From contig RAZJ01000013.1 in the NCBI GenBank assembly GCA_003612625.1, forward strand, positions 1 through 64,000: DNA of 64,000 nt, in the 5' to 3' direction. The position numbers and the translations under genes are program-made. The stretch comes from a bacterium 1XD42-1. Lineage in GTDB: Bacteria; Bacillota; Clostridia; Oscillospirales; Ruminococcaceae. Below the pieces are notes generated by a model that had not been told where the DNA came from, made no database searches, and worked only from the letters and a program-made list of their open reading frames with translations. Shown here in pieces: positions 9,119-17,744 of this stretch. Every line of letters begins with the position of its first letter. Within the stretch, counting starts at the first letter, position 1.

Positions 9119-9355
9119 ATGGATTTTCAAATCAATGCCATGTGCGCGATACAGGATGCTGCCGCTGTCCCATCCCCGCTGCCTATTGACAGAATGGTAG
9201 AAGATACTTCCTTACAAGCGCCTTTGGCTATGGCTTATGTCCCTGTCCAGCAATGGGATTGCATCTATGACAATGCGATGCAGTCCCTTTATCGAGGCAC
9301 TATTTTTCCTGCACTGGATAAACCCTTTTTAGAGGGGGTGTGCCCCAATGCGTAA
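9119..9355 (+). CDS. cotJA: spore coat-associated protein CotJA
   Basis: The 78-aa protein carries the CotJA core (LAMAYVPVQQWDCIYDNAMQ, then RGTIFPALDKPF). CotJ proteins are laid down in the inner spore coat during mother-cell development. I choose ATG 9119 because AAGGAG lies 8 nt upstream. The longer frame from 9077 lacks such a box. It overlaps cotJB by 8 nt, the usual cotJABC operon order. In Bacillus the operon is sigma-E controlled, but I could not identify a clear promoter here. Confidence 0.9.
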   Translation: MDFQINAMCAIQDAAAVPSPLPIDRMVEDTSLQAPLAMAYVPVQQWDCIYDNAMQSLYRGTIFPALDKPFLEGVCPNA

Positions 9356-9665
9356 CTGCTCCCGCATGAACTATAACAATACTGCAAATAATGGTTCTGG
9401 AAATGGTTCCACCAATGGCATTTCGGAACGGCAAAAATTACTCCGCGTTGTTCAGGCCCAAGATTTTATTTTAACCGATCTTGCCCTCTACCTTGACACC
9501 CATCCTACCTGCCCCCATGGCCTCGCCTGTTATCAGGCACATAAACAATTACGTGATGATGCCGTTGCTGCTTTTACTGCTCAATTTGGCCCCCTCTGCC
9601 ATAAAGATTTTTCCGGCTCTTGGGATTGGGTAAATAATCCTTGGCCTTGGGAATTGGAGGATTGA
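9348..9665 (+). CDS. cotJB: spore coat protein CotJB
   Basis: The 105-aa protein has the CotJB domain (about 28-105): RQKLLRVVQAQDFILTDLAL, a YLDTHP segment, and the Trp-rich end typical of the family (SWDWVNNPWPWE). The first 25 residues are a low-complexity Asn/Gly/Ser stretch. It sits between cotJA (8-nt overlap) and the truncated cotJC (3-nt gap), so the operon order is intact although its last gene is broken. Confidence 0.9.
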   Translation: MRNCSRMNYNNTANNGSGNGSTNGISERQKLLRVVQAQDFILTDLALYLDTHPTCPHGLACYQAHKQLRDDAVAAFTAQFGPLCHKDFSGSWDWVNNPWPWELED

Positions 9666-9668
9666 TTT

Positions 9669-9914
9669 ATGTGGATTTATGAGAAAAAGCTTGAATATCC
9701 TGTCAAAATTACCCGTCCTGACGCCAGCCTGGCGAAAGTGATTATCAGCCAGTTAGGCGGCCCTGACGGCGAAATGGGAGCTGCTACCCGCTATTTACAG
9801 CAGCGCTATTCTATGCCTTATGCACAGCTAAAAGGTACTTTAACTGATATAGGTACAGAAGAATCAGTACCTTATGATTATCAATTCAATGGCTACTTGG
9901 GAAGCAGGGGATAA
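9669..9914 (+). pseudogene. cotJC: cotJC 5' fragment, interrupted at about codon 65
   Basis: CotJC is a manganese-catalase-like coat protein of about 190-200 aa. The frame here matches the family from its first residue (MWIYEKKLEYPVKI) through GGPDGEMGAATRYLQQRYSM to LTDIGTEE at 9863. After that, family similarity stops: 17 unrelated codons lead to a stop at 9914. The metal-binding four-helix part that should follow is missing, and no 3' half is found anywhere else in the window. The break coincides with the 3' end of a serine recombinase gene on the opposite strand. This is either an element that excises to restore the gene, or a permanently broken copy. Confidence 0.9.
9852..9871. other. 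putative recombination (att) junction inside cotJC
   Basis: CotJC homology ends here. The 20 bp consist of GGTAC, a 10-nt spacer (AGAAGAATCA) and GTACC, an inverted repeat around the break point. A serine recombinase gene ends 22 nt to the right, the usual placement of an integrase beside its att site. A weakly similar TACAGAA...GGTACC stretch occurs at 11609-11622. The exact crossover base cannot be fixed without the partner site. Confidence 0.5.
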
Positions 9915-11479
9915 ATTGTCAGCTCGAAGTCATCTGGTTCATTCCCTTTCTTATGTCCGTTCTTTGTTTTAATATAAGTTGCTTTTTCCAGCACTTCTTT
10001 CAGCAAATCATTTTTTTCCTTTGAATCACTGGCAGCCTGGTAAAGCTCCAGAATCCGTTCCACTTTTGGAATCATCTGTTCTTTTTGCTGGCTATGATCT
10101 TCATAGGCTTTGATTTCCAGTTCCAGCTCTTGAAGCCGATCCTGATTTGCTTTTGTTTTTAATGCAATTTTCCTGGAACGCTCTGTAAAAACTTCTATGG
10201 TATAAATGCCCTGTTCCAGCAGGTCGTGCAAATGATCTGACTGTATTTCTAATTTTGCCAAATCACTTTTTAAACGGATAACCGATTGCTTTTTCGCCTG
10301 TAATTCCATATTGTTTGGTGCAGGCTCTGCCATATCCAGCTTCAGCTTGTATTTCCCCAGCCAGTCCTCTAAAAGAAAAAGAATCCGCTTCTCTACATAT
10401 TGGAGCTGGGTACTGACATTGGAGCAGTTCCGTGTATTACATATTAGAGTATCTGGATAGCCATTGGCATAAGGACGCCGTACCATGGCTTTCCCGCATA
10501 TCCCGCATACTACAATTTTTGCCAATGGATTTTTCATTATCTTTCCATGGGGAACCGGGCTTTCCAGCCGCATCCGAAAATACGTCTGGGCTGTTTCAAA
10601 CAGCTCCTGTGTGATAATCGGCGGATGGATTCCATCTGCTATAATCGTTTCATTTGTTCCGGCCCGGGGACGCTCCATAATAATTTTTCCATCCGAAATA
10701 TGTTTGACTTGTGGACGATGGTTCCAGCGCACTTTGCCAATATAGGCGGGATTGGTTAAAATCTCTTTCACTGTCCCTACTGACCAGCTTCCACCTGTGA
10801 CGGTTGGAAGCTTCATCGCATCCAGCTTCTGGGCAATTTTCAGGTACCCCAGCCGTTCCTGTGTCCCGTCTGCTCTCTTTTCCCCATTTACATACCAGTC
10901 AAATATTAACTGTACTGCTTCTGCTTGTTCTGGTACTGGCTCCAGTGTCCAGCCTTTGTCTTTTTCCAGCCGGACACGCTTGTATCCATAAGGCGCTTTA
11001 TTGGCTGCAAATTTCCCCTCCTTCACAGAAGCCAATCGTCCCCGCTGCATCCGGCGGGTAATGGTTTTGTATTCTCTCCGGCTCATGAATAAGCCAAATT
11101 CAAAGTATTCTTCATCAAATTCATTGCCGGGATCATAAACCTTAACCGGCGTTATAATCTTTGTTCCAGAAAATTTAAAAGCCTGGGCCACAACACCCTG
11201 ATCAATGGTATCCCCTCTGGCAAGACGCTCTATTTCCATGACCAATACGCCAGTCCACATACCTTGTTCCACTTCCGACAAAAGTTTTTGTATGACAGGT
11301 CTGGCCGCAATGGTTTCTCCTGATACAATCTCAGAATAAATCTGTGTAACAGACAATCCTTGCCGTTTCGCCACCTCCAGCAGCGCCGCCCGGTGCCGTG
11401 CAAGGGTTTCGCCTTCTCCACGGCTTTCCATCTCCAGATCAGCGCGGGATTTCCTTAAATAAATCACATATCCAGCCAT
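9893..11479 (-). CDS. large serine recombinase (site-specific integrase)
   Basis: The 528-aa protein begins with a resolvase/invertase catalytic domain (about 1-150). It has the likely nucleophile Ser11 in YLRKSRAD, and Arg residues in the EIERLARG block. A recombinase domain follows (about 160-290, with PYGYKR and the NPAYIGKVRWN motif), then a zinc-ribbon with paired cysteines (CGICG, then C-N-T-R-N-C) near 330-365. A long coiled coil occupies about 385-490. This is the layout of phage and skin-element integrases that join attP and attB in one direction. Its stop codon lies 30 nt beyond the cotJC break, pointing into cotJC. It appears intact. Confidence 0.92.
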   Translation of the reverse strand: MAGYVIYLRKSRADLEMESRGEGETLARHRAALLEVAKRQGLSVTQIYSEIVSGETIAARPVIQKLLSEVEQGMWTGVLVMEIERLARGDTIDQGVVAQAFKFSGTKIITPVKVYDPGNEFDEEYFEFGLFMSRREYKTITRRMQRGRLASVKEGKFAANKAPYGYKRVRLEKDKGWTLEPVPEQAEAVQLIFDWYVNGEKRADGTQERLGYLKIAQKLDAMKLPTVTGGSWSVGTVKEILTNPAYIGKVRWNHRPQVKHISDGKIIMERPRAGTNETIIADGIHPPIITQELFETAQTYFRMRLESPVPHGKIMKNPLAKIVVCGICGKAMVRRPYANGYPDTLICNTRNCSNVSTQLQYVEKRILFLLEDWLGKYKLKLDMAEPAPNNMELQAKKQSVIRLKSDLAKLEIQSDHLHDLLEQGIYTIEVFTERSRKIALKTKANQDRLQELELEIKAYEDHSQQKEQMIPKVERILELYQAASDSKEKNDLLKEVLEKATYIKTKNGHKKGNEPDDFELTIYPLLPK

Positions 11480-11614
11480 AGCCGGTTCCTTTCCTGATTA
11501 AAAGCCTATAAATTGCACCTGAATATATCCCTGTTATTATTTTATTGCGTAATACATGCTCAAATGTATAGGACACGCTGCATATTTCATATTTTTGAGC
11601 AGAGGTGATACAGA

Positions 11615-11788
11615 ATGGTACCTGCCGGCCATGTGGTGAAAGAAGGAAAAATCGGAAACACAACATACCGTATCTGTGATGATGCTTACCGCAACCGCAC
11701 TTCAAAAGATATTGACCGCACCTTGCACAATATAGCAGTTATCGGACGGCGTATTCTGATCAATAAAAAAACAGAAGTTAAAAAGTAA
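11615..11788 (+). CDS. small basic protein beside the recombinase, 57 aa
   Basis: The ORF starts at ATG 11615 behind GAGGTGAT (5-nt gap) and encodes 57 residues (starts MVPAGHVVKEGK, ends INKKTEVKK). It is basic, with no membrane segment. It is transcribed away from the recombinase across a 135-bp gap that must hold both promoters. I do not recognise a named family. Size, charge and position would suit a recombination directionality factor, but that is inference only. Further DNA-level hints of mobility were not found on its right side. Confidence 0.65.
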   Translation: MVPAGHVVKEGKIGNTTYRICDDAYRNRTSKDIDRTLHNIAVIGRRILINKKTEVKK

Positions 11789-11813
11789 GCAGGATAATCA
11801 CTACATAATATAT

Positions 11814-11848
11814 CCCCCCTGCATGAGACCACATTTCATGCAGAGGGG
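11814..11848 (+). terminator. terminator after the 57-aa gene
   Basis: Thirteen positions pair from CCCCCCTGCATGA to TCATGCAGAGGGG with one mismatch. A short T-rich stretch follows. It lies between this gene and the convergent lipoprotein gene. Confidence 0.65.
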
Positions 11849-11864
11849 TCATTCTTTTGATTGG

Positions 11865-13184
11865 TTATCGGTTTAAAGATTCTTCCTGCAGCCTGTCAAA
11901 TTCGGCCAAACATTCTTCTACCGTGGCACCATTTAACAGATTCCGCACAATTAGACAGGTATTTCCCCATTGTTCCACCTTCATTCCTGCATTGGAACCA
12001 AGGACATAAACATTTTCTTCTATCCTGTCATTTAAAGGCTTTAACGCTGGGATGCAGTCTACCACAATATTTTTAGACGGGGCAATCACTTTATTGGTTT
12101 TCGCATAAATTGCAAGGGCTTCATCCGAAAGGATGATATCTAAAACTTGTTTGGCATCTTCTAAATGTTTTGCATGGGCGCTGATGCCATATCCGGTCAT
12201 GGATACAACCGGCATCTGTCCCCGGCTGCTTGGGAACCCGATTACCTGTAATTCAAAATCAGGCTTTCCATAAGCCGTTTCTGTATTTGCAGCTCCCCAA
12301 TAAGCCATTACGATTGGCGTTTTCTGGGCCATAAAATCCGGCCCTTCCCCTTCAATGGCTTCATAGGTATAAGCCGTTTTCGCATCAATATACCCATGAT
12401 CGATCAGTTCCTGAAGAAATTCAAAACCAGGACGCATATAATCACTGTATTTTGTTTGTCCACTGTTCAGCGCTTCTATTTCTGCTTCGGTATTTCCACC
12501 ATTGTATAAATCTGCGTAAGCCTGTGCAAAGACGAAATTTTCCAGCCACCAGCGGTTAGCGCCAATTGGCGTTTTGATCCCGTTTTCCTGAAATACTTTG
12601 CAGCATTCCAACATATCTTCCGGCGTTTCCGGTAAAGCAAGATTGTACTGGTCAAACATGTCTTTATTGACAAATAAACCATAGGCTACAACTTCTTGCG
12701 GAATAGCTACCAGCTTTCCATTTACAGTATTTGCTGTTTTAACAACTTCCCGCAAATTTTTTGTACAGGATAACCCCGATAAATCAATTAAATATCCTTC
12801 ACTCCCCAGTGTCTGGATGGTATCCGGATTTAACAGATAAAAGTCATCCATATCATTCCTTGCCCGGTCAAGGGTTACATCATCATATGTTTTTTCCTGG
12901 TAGTTTTCTGCTGTATAGGTGTGGTATTCCACTGTCAAACCTAATCTTTCTTCCGCTAAATTGATCGTCATATCAAATGCCGTTCTTGCAATATTGTCAG
13001 CATTGGGATTTGTTTTTTCCATAGACCCAAAAAGATTGATTATTTTTTCGTTATCTCTCTCAGACGAAATAAGATTTTTATTGATATCAGCTTTCCCGTT
13101 ACAGGCAGCCATTAAAAATGCCATCATTCCTGCCAGAAAAATTGCCATTTGCCTTTGATATACTGGTTTTCGGCTTTTTTCCAT
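11865..13184 (-). CDS. extracellular solute-binding lipoprotein (ABC sugar-type)
   Basis: The 439-aa protein has a lipoprotein signal: basic N-terminus, hydrophobic core at about 13-27, and lipobox LMAACN with Cys28. The mature part fits family-1 solute-binding proteins (segments such as GKLVAIPQEVVAYGLFVNKD and PETPEDMLECCK). It would be anchored to the outer face of the membrane. No ABC permease or ATPase gene is adjacent. Instead it follows, 15 nt downstream, a membrane hybrid histidine kinase. That suggests a sensing role, presenting ligand to the kinase, rather than transport. The ligand is unknown. Confidence 0.85.
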   Translation of the reverse strand: MEKSRKPVYQRQMAIFLAGMMAFLMAACNGKADINKNLISSERDNEKIINLFGSMEKTNPNADNIARTAFDMTINLAEERLGLTVEYHTYTAENYQEKTYDDVTLDRARNDMDDFYLLNPDTIQTLGSEGYLIDLSGLSCTKNLREVVKTANTVNGKLVAIPQEVVAYGLFVNKDMFDQYNLALPETPEDMLECCKVFQENGIKTPIGANRWWLENFVFAQAYADLYNGGNTEAEIEALNSGQTKYSDYMRPGFEFLQELIDHGYIDAKTAYTYEAIEGEGPDFMAQKTPIVMAYWGAANTETAYGKPDFELQVIGFPSSRGQMPVVSMTGYGISAHAKHLEDAKQVLDIILSDEALAIYAKTNKVIAPSKNIVVDCIPALKPLNDRIEENVYVLGSNAGMKVEQWGNTCLIVRNLLNGATVEECLAEFDRLQEESLNR

Positions 13185-13199
13185 ACCATGTTCCTTTCT

Positions 13200-15752
13200 C
13201 TAAATATATTGCTTTATTACTTCTTTTAACAATTCAATATCAATGGGTTTTGCCAAGTGGATATTCATACCGGCATTTAAAGCTTCTTTTTCATCTTCTG
13301 CAAAAGCATTTGCTGTCATGGCTATAATAGGGATTTCCTTTGCATCTTTGCGGTTTAACGCCCGGATTGCCTTTGTAGCATCATAGCCATTCATAACCGG
13401 CATCTGGACATCCATTAAGATTGCATCAAATTCCCCTTCCGCGGCCTTCATAAAACGTTCTACTACCAGCTGTCCGTTTTCTACGATCTCGCAGTCAGCT
13501 CCCTCTATGGATAAAAGTTCTTCCAAAATTTCTGCGTTGATCTCATTGTCTTCCGCCGCAAGAAAATGAAGCCCTCCTAATGTGCCACTGGTAGATCCTA
13601 TGATTTTTTCTTCATTCTGTTCTGCCTGCATTTCTAAAATCTTTTCTTTGAATGCAGATACAAAAAACGGTTTTGACAAGATCCCTGTATTTCTAATTTG
13701 AAGGGCTTCTTCCATTCCCTCTGCCCCGGAAGCCGTCAAAAATAAAATAGGGATATGGGCCGGCAGGATTTCCCGTACCTGTTTGGCCATTCCAATACAA
13801 TCTATTTTTTCATCTAAAAGGATTGTATGATAACCTTTCTGCCTGTTTATGCTGTCCTCAATCAGTCCCATGGCTTCTTCTATGCCAAGGGAAGTATCTA
13901 CCTGAACACCCATATCATTCATAAGCATTTTGATATTGTTACAAATCTCTGTATTGCCGGCAACCGCTAATATCCGGGAAATTCCAATTTCGATCCAAAA
14001 CTGCTTATTGGCCTGGTCTTCCGGTATCCGGAACTCCAGCTCCACTTTGAAAAGGCTTCCTTTATTGACCTCGCTGAAAACATCTATCGTTCCACCCATT
14101 AACTCTACAATGCTCTTTGTGATTGCCATGCCAAGGCCCGTCCCTTGGACTTTATTGGTGGTGCTGTTTTCAGCCCGGGTAAAGGCATCAAATATGGTTT
14201 CTAAATATTCCGGCGTCATCCCATATCCGTCGTCTTCTACTTCAATCCGGATGTGTTCATACTGATTGGAACGCTGTTTCAGCCCGATAATACGGAACCA
14301 GATATTCCCCCGTTCCTGTGTATATTTTACCGCATTAGAAAGCAGGTTAATCAATATCTGATTGATTCTGGTTTCATCACCGATCAAATATTCATGCTTA
14401 ATATTTATTACTTCCACATGGAACAACTGTTCCTTTGCTTTTGCCATGGGACGGATAATGGCGTCTATGGAAGATACCAAATCATTTAAAGTAAATTCCT
14501 CCACATTCAGGACAACCTTGCCGCTTTCAATCTTAGACACATCTAAAACATCATTGATTAAACTAAGCAGATGCTGTCCTGAGGCAGTAATTTTTTTGGT
14601 ATATTCCCTTACCTTATCTGGATTATCCGCATCTTTTGCAAGCAGCGTGGTAAATCCAAGAACAGCATTCATTGGGGTACGGATATCATGTGACATATTG
14701 GAAAGAAAGGTGGTTTTTGAATTGCTTGCAATTTGTGCAGCCTGCAATGCTTCTGCCAGTCGTTTATTATGTACTTCCCGTTCTGCTTCCCGTTCCTTTC
14801 TGATCCGGTCCTGCTGCCGCTGGTTAAAATAATATAAAACACAGCACAGAAAAAATGCAGTCAGCATCACAAAAACAACGATAAATATATTTTGGTTTAC
14901 CGTTTTTCCTTCCTGCTGGATTGCTTCAATGGGTACATAGCCAATGAGATAAATAGCGCCTTTATTGACAGACCACATATAATTTAAAGCATTTTTCCCT
15001 CGGATATCATGGTAAAATAAAATATTTTTTCCATTTTCTACACATTCAGCAACTTCTTTCCGGAGATCCGGTTCTACAATGTTGTTTGCTCGATAAAAAT
15101 CCTCCAAATTCAGATGCCCCGCATTCCGTTCTCCCATTCCTTTCGGCTTTAATACAAGCCGTTCGCTTTTGGCATCCATAATATAAAGCATCGCTTTTCC
15201 ATTATAAAATCCATTGGGAAGGGATTTATCAAAAGAATCATACACATATTCTATATATAATGTCGCAATATCTTTTCCATTTTTTACAACAGGACATTTC
15301 ATAGTATAAGCCCATGTTCCCATATAATTCAAATAAGATCGGGAGAGCGGTAAGCCGTCTACCGTTTTCCCGGAAGAAAAATCCAGCTCTGCTTCGGAAA
15401 ATACATCGCCTATATTGGAAACGCCTTCTGTCTTTCCAGATAACACCAGTGACATTTTTACCATTGTCTGGTTTTTGTTATAAGAACGAACAAAAGCTTC
15501 CGGTTCTTCTATGGTTACAATCTCTTGTGCTATCAGCTTTTGAAATTCTGCTTCTTTCGTTAAAATTGCTTCTATGGTGCCCTTCATCAATTCCAAGCTT
15601 TCACTAAGGTTTTGAATGGCCGATTCAGACATTTCTCTGGATATTTTCTGTGATACGGTAAATACAACGATTCCTAAAATACAAAAAACTGATATAATAT
15701 AAAGAAGCAATGGCATCCCGTTATCCATTCTTCTCGTTCGCTTCTTTTTCAT
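13200..15752 (-). CDS. hybrid sensor histidine kinase with one degenerate and one intact receiver
   Basis: The protein has about 850 aa. Membrane segments at about 10-32 and 290-310 flank an extracellular Cache-like sensor region. HisKA follows (His355 in NMSHDIRTPMNAV), then HATPase_c (INQILINLLSNA, GTGLGMAI). The first receiver (about 600-710) begins ILAVAGNTE, so it lacks the acidic pair that binds Mg2+, although LLDEKID keeps an Asp. The second (about 730-850) is complete (AAEDNE, LMDVQMPVMNG). I start at ATG 15752 because GGGGAG lies 5 nt upstream; 15764 is possible. It shares a plan with the kinase at 3-5.5 kb but has no Hpt or HD-GYP partner here. Confidence 0.92.
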   Translation of the reverse strand: MKKKRTRRMDNGMPLLLYIISVFCILGIVVFTVSQKISREMSESAIQNLSESLELMKGTIEAILTKEAEFQKLIAQEIVTIEEPEAFVRSYNKNQTMVKMSLVLSGKTEGVSNIGDVFSEAELDFSSGKTVDGLPLSRSYLNYMGTWAYTMKCPVVKNGKDIATLYIEYVYDSFDKSLPNGFYNGKAMLYIMDAKSERLVLKPKGMGERNAGHLNLEDFYRANNIVEPDLRKEVAECVENGKNILFYHDIRGKNALNYMWSVNKGAIYLIGYVPIEAIQQEGKTVNQNIFIVVFVMLTAFFLCCVLYYFNQRQQDRIRKEREAEREVHNKRLAEALQAAQIASNSKTTFLSNMSHDIRTPMNAVLGFTTLLAKDADNPDKVREYTKKITASGQHLLSLINDVLDVSKIESGKVVLNVEEFTLNDLVSSIDAIIRPMAKAKEQLFHVEVINIKHEYLIGDETRINQILINLLSNAVKYTQERGNIWFRIIGLKQRSNQYEHIRIEVEDDGYGMTPEYLETIFDAFTRAENSTTNKVQGTGLGMAITKSIVELMGGTIDVFSEVNKGSLFKVELEFRIPEDQANKQFWIEIGISRILAVAGNTEICNNIKMLMNDMGVQVDTSLGIEEAMGLIEDSINRQKGYHTILLDEKIDCIGMAKQVREILPAHIPILFLTASGAEGMEEALQIRNTGILSKPFFVSAFKEKILEMQAEQNEEKIIGSTSGTLGGLHFLAAEDNEINAEILEELLSIEGADCEIVENGQLVVERFMKAAEGEFDAILMDVQMPVMNGYDATKAIRALNRKDAKEIPIIAMTANAFAEDEKEALNAGMNIHLAKPIDIELLKEVIKQYI

Positions 15753-15911
15753 ATTTCTCCCCATCTTGCTCAGCGCTCTATATAAAACTATTATACCCTT
15801 TCCTGTATTTTTGTGTCAATACGATTTCCAATTATGGGAGCCTGCTGCACAGCTTGTATAAAGCATCCGGACAGGAAACAGAACAAATGAACCTTCTGTT
15901 TCCTGCCCGGT

Positions 15912-16238
15912 CTATTTCATATGATGCAATGTTCCGTCTAATGTACGGCGAATTGCAGGCTCGTTTTTCAAGCGTTCAAACCGTTCTATATAAGGCTGTC
16001 CATATAATTCCTTCATTGCCGGGACAGGCACAGGATTGTTGCCCGGCTGGTAGCTATAATCTATCAGGGCCTGAACACAGGCTGCTTTTTCCCAGTCCAC
16101 CTGGACGCCAACCGGATAATGGACAACTCCATGAATCACTTTCCCACCATGACAGCCTAAAATATAGCCTGTGGCATTGACTGCCTCAAAGCCCTGGAAA
16201 TTGGGGGATTCATAACGCGGAACATCTTTTTCTGTCAT
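15912..16238 (-). CDS. hypothetical protein, 108 aa
   Basis: I do not recognise the family. It is soluble, with a Gly/His-containing central part (ATGYILGCHGGKVIHGVVHY). I start at ATG 16238 (MTEKDVPRYES) because AAGGAA lies 7 nt upstream. The longer frame from 16301 adds a hydrophobic leader without a ribosome binding site. It stands alone between the hybrid kinase and a divergent gene. Confidence 0.6.
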   Translation of the reverse strand: MTEKDVPRYESPNFQGFEAVNATGYILGCHGGKVIHGVVHYPVGVQVDWEKAACVQALIDYSYQPGNNPVPVPAMKELYGQPYIERFERLKNEPAIRRTLDGTLHHMK

Positions 16239-16349
16239 TTGGGATTCCTTCTTTCTATGATCGGTTAAAATTATTATAGCATAGATAGGATTATTTCGCA
16301 TTACAAAATAGAAGTGTAAAAAATTTCATTTTCTGTCTATACCGCCGTC

Positions 16350-16378
16350 TTGAAAGGCTATCAAAAATCCGTTATAAT
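16350..16378 (+). promoter_or_regulatory. sigma-A-type promoter
   Basis: TTGAAA and TATAAT are separated by 17 bp. The start site would lie near 16385, about 60 nt before the TPR-like gene. Confidence 0.75.
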
Positions 16379-16447
16379 ATTTTACAAGGGAAGAATTTTC
16401 CCAGTCGGGATTGGCGTCCAAGCTTTATCTTTAAGAAGGTGATAATA

Positions 16448-16948
16448 TTGCAGCCCACTTTATTTGGAGAACGGTTTGGCATCAGTGAATCACAACAGCG
16501 CCTGAGTGAATATGTTGCAAAGCTATTCGCAGAAGGGGAACTTATGGATGTCATTGAAATTGCTCAAAAAGAGTTAGAAACCAAACCGGCAAATTTAGAT
16601 CTGGTTATTTATCGAGCTTGTGCAATTTTAATTTTGCAGGTTTCTGGCACTGTGCGGAGGAATCAGGCCCTTGTAGAACAAGCCATACAGCATTTAGATG
16701 CCATTAGCGATTTATTGCATAAAACGGAAACAGAATATGATGAATCTTTAGATTTCTATGCAGCTTTGGGGTATCTTGTATTAGAAAAATTCGATAAGGC
16801 CGATCAGCTGTTAGCTTTTATTGCCCCTATTATTGAATCAGAAGAAGAGTCGATGGCTTATTATAATGACCGGAAAGCATATTGGACTGCAAAGCGCACC
16901 GTTTTCCCGCAAGCATTCCAAATGCACCATCATTTTTTCCTTTCCTGA
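16448..16948 (+). CDS. TPR-like helical protein, 166 aa
   Basis: The whole protein is predicted alpha-helical with degenerate tetratricopeptide-like pairs (GELMDVIEIAQKELETKPAN, then DFYAALGYLVLEKFDKADQL). No catalytic motif is visible, so a scaffold or adaptor role is likely, partner unknown. The start is uncertain: TTG 16448 has AGAAGGTGAT about 5 nt upstream. GTG at 16439 lies within that box. It has its own promoter and terminator, so it is monocistronic. Confidence 0.7.
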   Translation: MQPTLFGERFGISESQQRLSEYVAKLFAEGELMDVIEIAQKELETKPANLDLVIYRACAILILQVSGTVRRNQALVEQAIQHLDAISDLLHKTETEYDESLDFYAALGYLVLEKFDKADQLLAFIAPIIESEEESMAYYNDRKAYWTAKRTVFPQAFQMHHHFFLS

Positions 16949-16965
16949 CATTTAATGAGAAATAT

Positions 16966-17014
16966 AAAAAACAGGATGGCTCAAGGCAATCAACCTTGGC
17001 TGTCCTGTTTTTTT
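16966..17014. terminator. bidirectional terminator between convergent genes
   Basis: A long hairpin pairs AAAAACAGGA...CAAGG with CCTTGG...TCCTGTTTTT, with one small bulge. A/T runs on both sides serve the gene on the left and the hydrolase operon on the right. Confidence 0.85.
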
Positions 17015-17018
17015 CTGT

Positions 17019-17744
17019 TTACCCTAAAAATTTCAAAATAGTCGTATTCACCCATCCAGGTTTATTTTGGAAAATAAAATGGTCGCAGGAAGGGATAATC
17101 CGTAAATGGGAATTATGAATCGCGGCTGCAATCAACTGTGTATGCTCCGGCATAATCAAATCATGTTCCCCTGCCAAAATCAGGGTAGGAGATGTAATGA
17201 CTTCCAACCGGGCCGGATCGATCTGGGGTTCTTCTACCATGAGGCCATAGACTTTTGCTTTACGGGCCATTTCTTTTGAAAAAATACTGCACATGCGCAG
17301 GAACCTGTAAATAATTTTATCTTTCCGCCGTTCTTTTGGAATCAGCCCTTCCGGGAATAAATTTCCACCTGCTAATACAAGCTTCTCTACACAGTCAGGA
17401 AATTCCATTGCAAAATACATCGCTATATTGGCTCCATCACTAAAGCCTATGATATTTGCTTTTTCTATGGAAAGGGCCTCCAATACCTGTTTGGTATCTT
17501 TTGCCATAACTTGCAGGGAAAATGGAAATCCCATGCTGGAACTGCCATGGCCCCGGCTGTCAATCGCGATCACCCGGAAACGTTTGGAAAAAGGTTCCAA
17601 CTGCTGTTTAAAACAACGGTAATCTTCCCCGTTCCCATGAAGCAGCACAACTGTTTTTTCCCCTTGTCCATAACAGCGGCAGCAAATAGAAACGCCGCCT
17701 TCCGTTGGAACATACAGTTCCTGATTTGGTGCAATTATTCCCAT
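17019..17744 (-). CDS. alpha/beta-hydrolase fold protein
   Basis: The protein has about 241 aa. It has the HGNG oxyanion motif near residue 36 (VVLLHGNGED), the nucleophile elbow GFSDGA (Ser near 100), an acidic residue in AGEHDLI, and a C-terminal His in CDHFIF. The catalytic triad is therefore complete. The substrate cannot be told; esters or C-C bonds are typical. I choose ATG 17744 because GGAGGT lies about 9 nt upstream and abuts the other ATG at 17753. It overlaps the preceding ArsC-like gene by 10 nt and is last in a small operon. Confidence 0.85.
   Translation of the reverse strand: MGIIAPNQELYVPTEGGVSICCRCYGQGEKTVVLLHGNGEDYRCFKQQLEPFSKRFRVIAIDSRGHGSSSMGFPFSLQVMAKDTKQVLEALSIEKANIIGFSDGANIAMYFAMEFPDCVEKLVLAGGNLFPEGLIPKERRKDKIIYRFLRMCSIFSKEMARKAKVYGLMVEEPQIDPARLEVITSPTLILAGEHDLIMPEHTQLIAAAIHNSHLRIIPSCDHFIFQNKPGWVNTTILKFLG

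Noticed and set aside
11439-11705. 88-residue minus-strand frame upstream of the recombinase
   Set aside because: It overlaps the recombinase start and the 57-aa gene in other frames, has no ribosome binding site, and covers the region needed for the divergent promoters.
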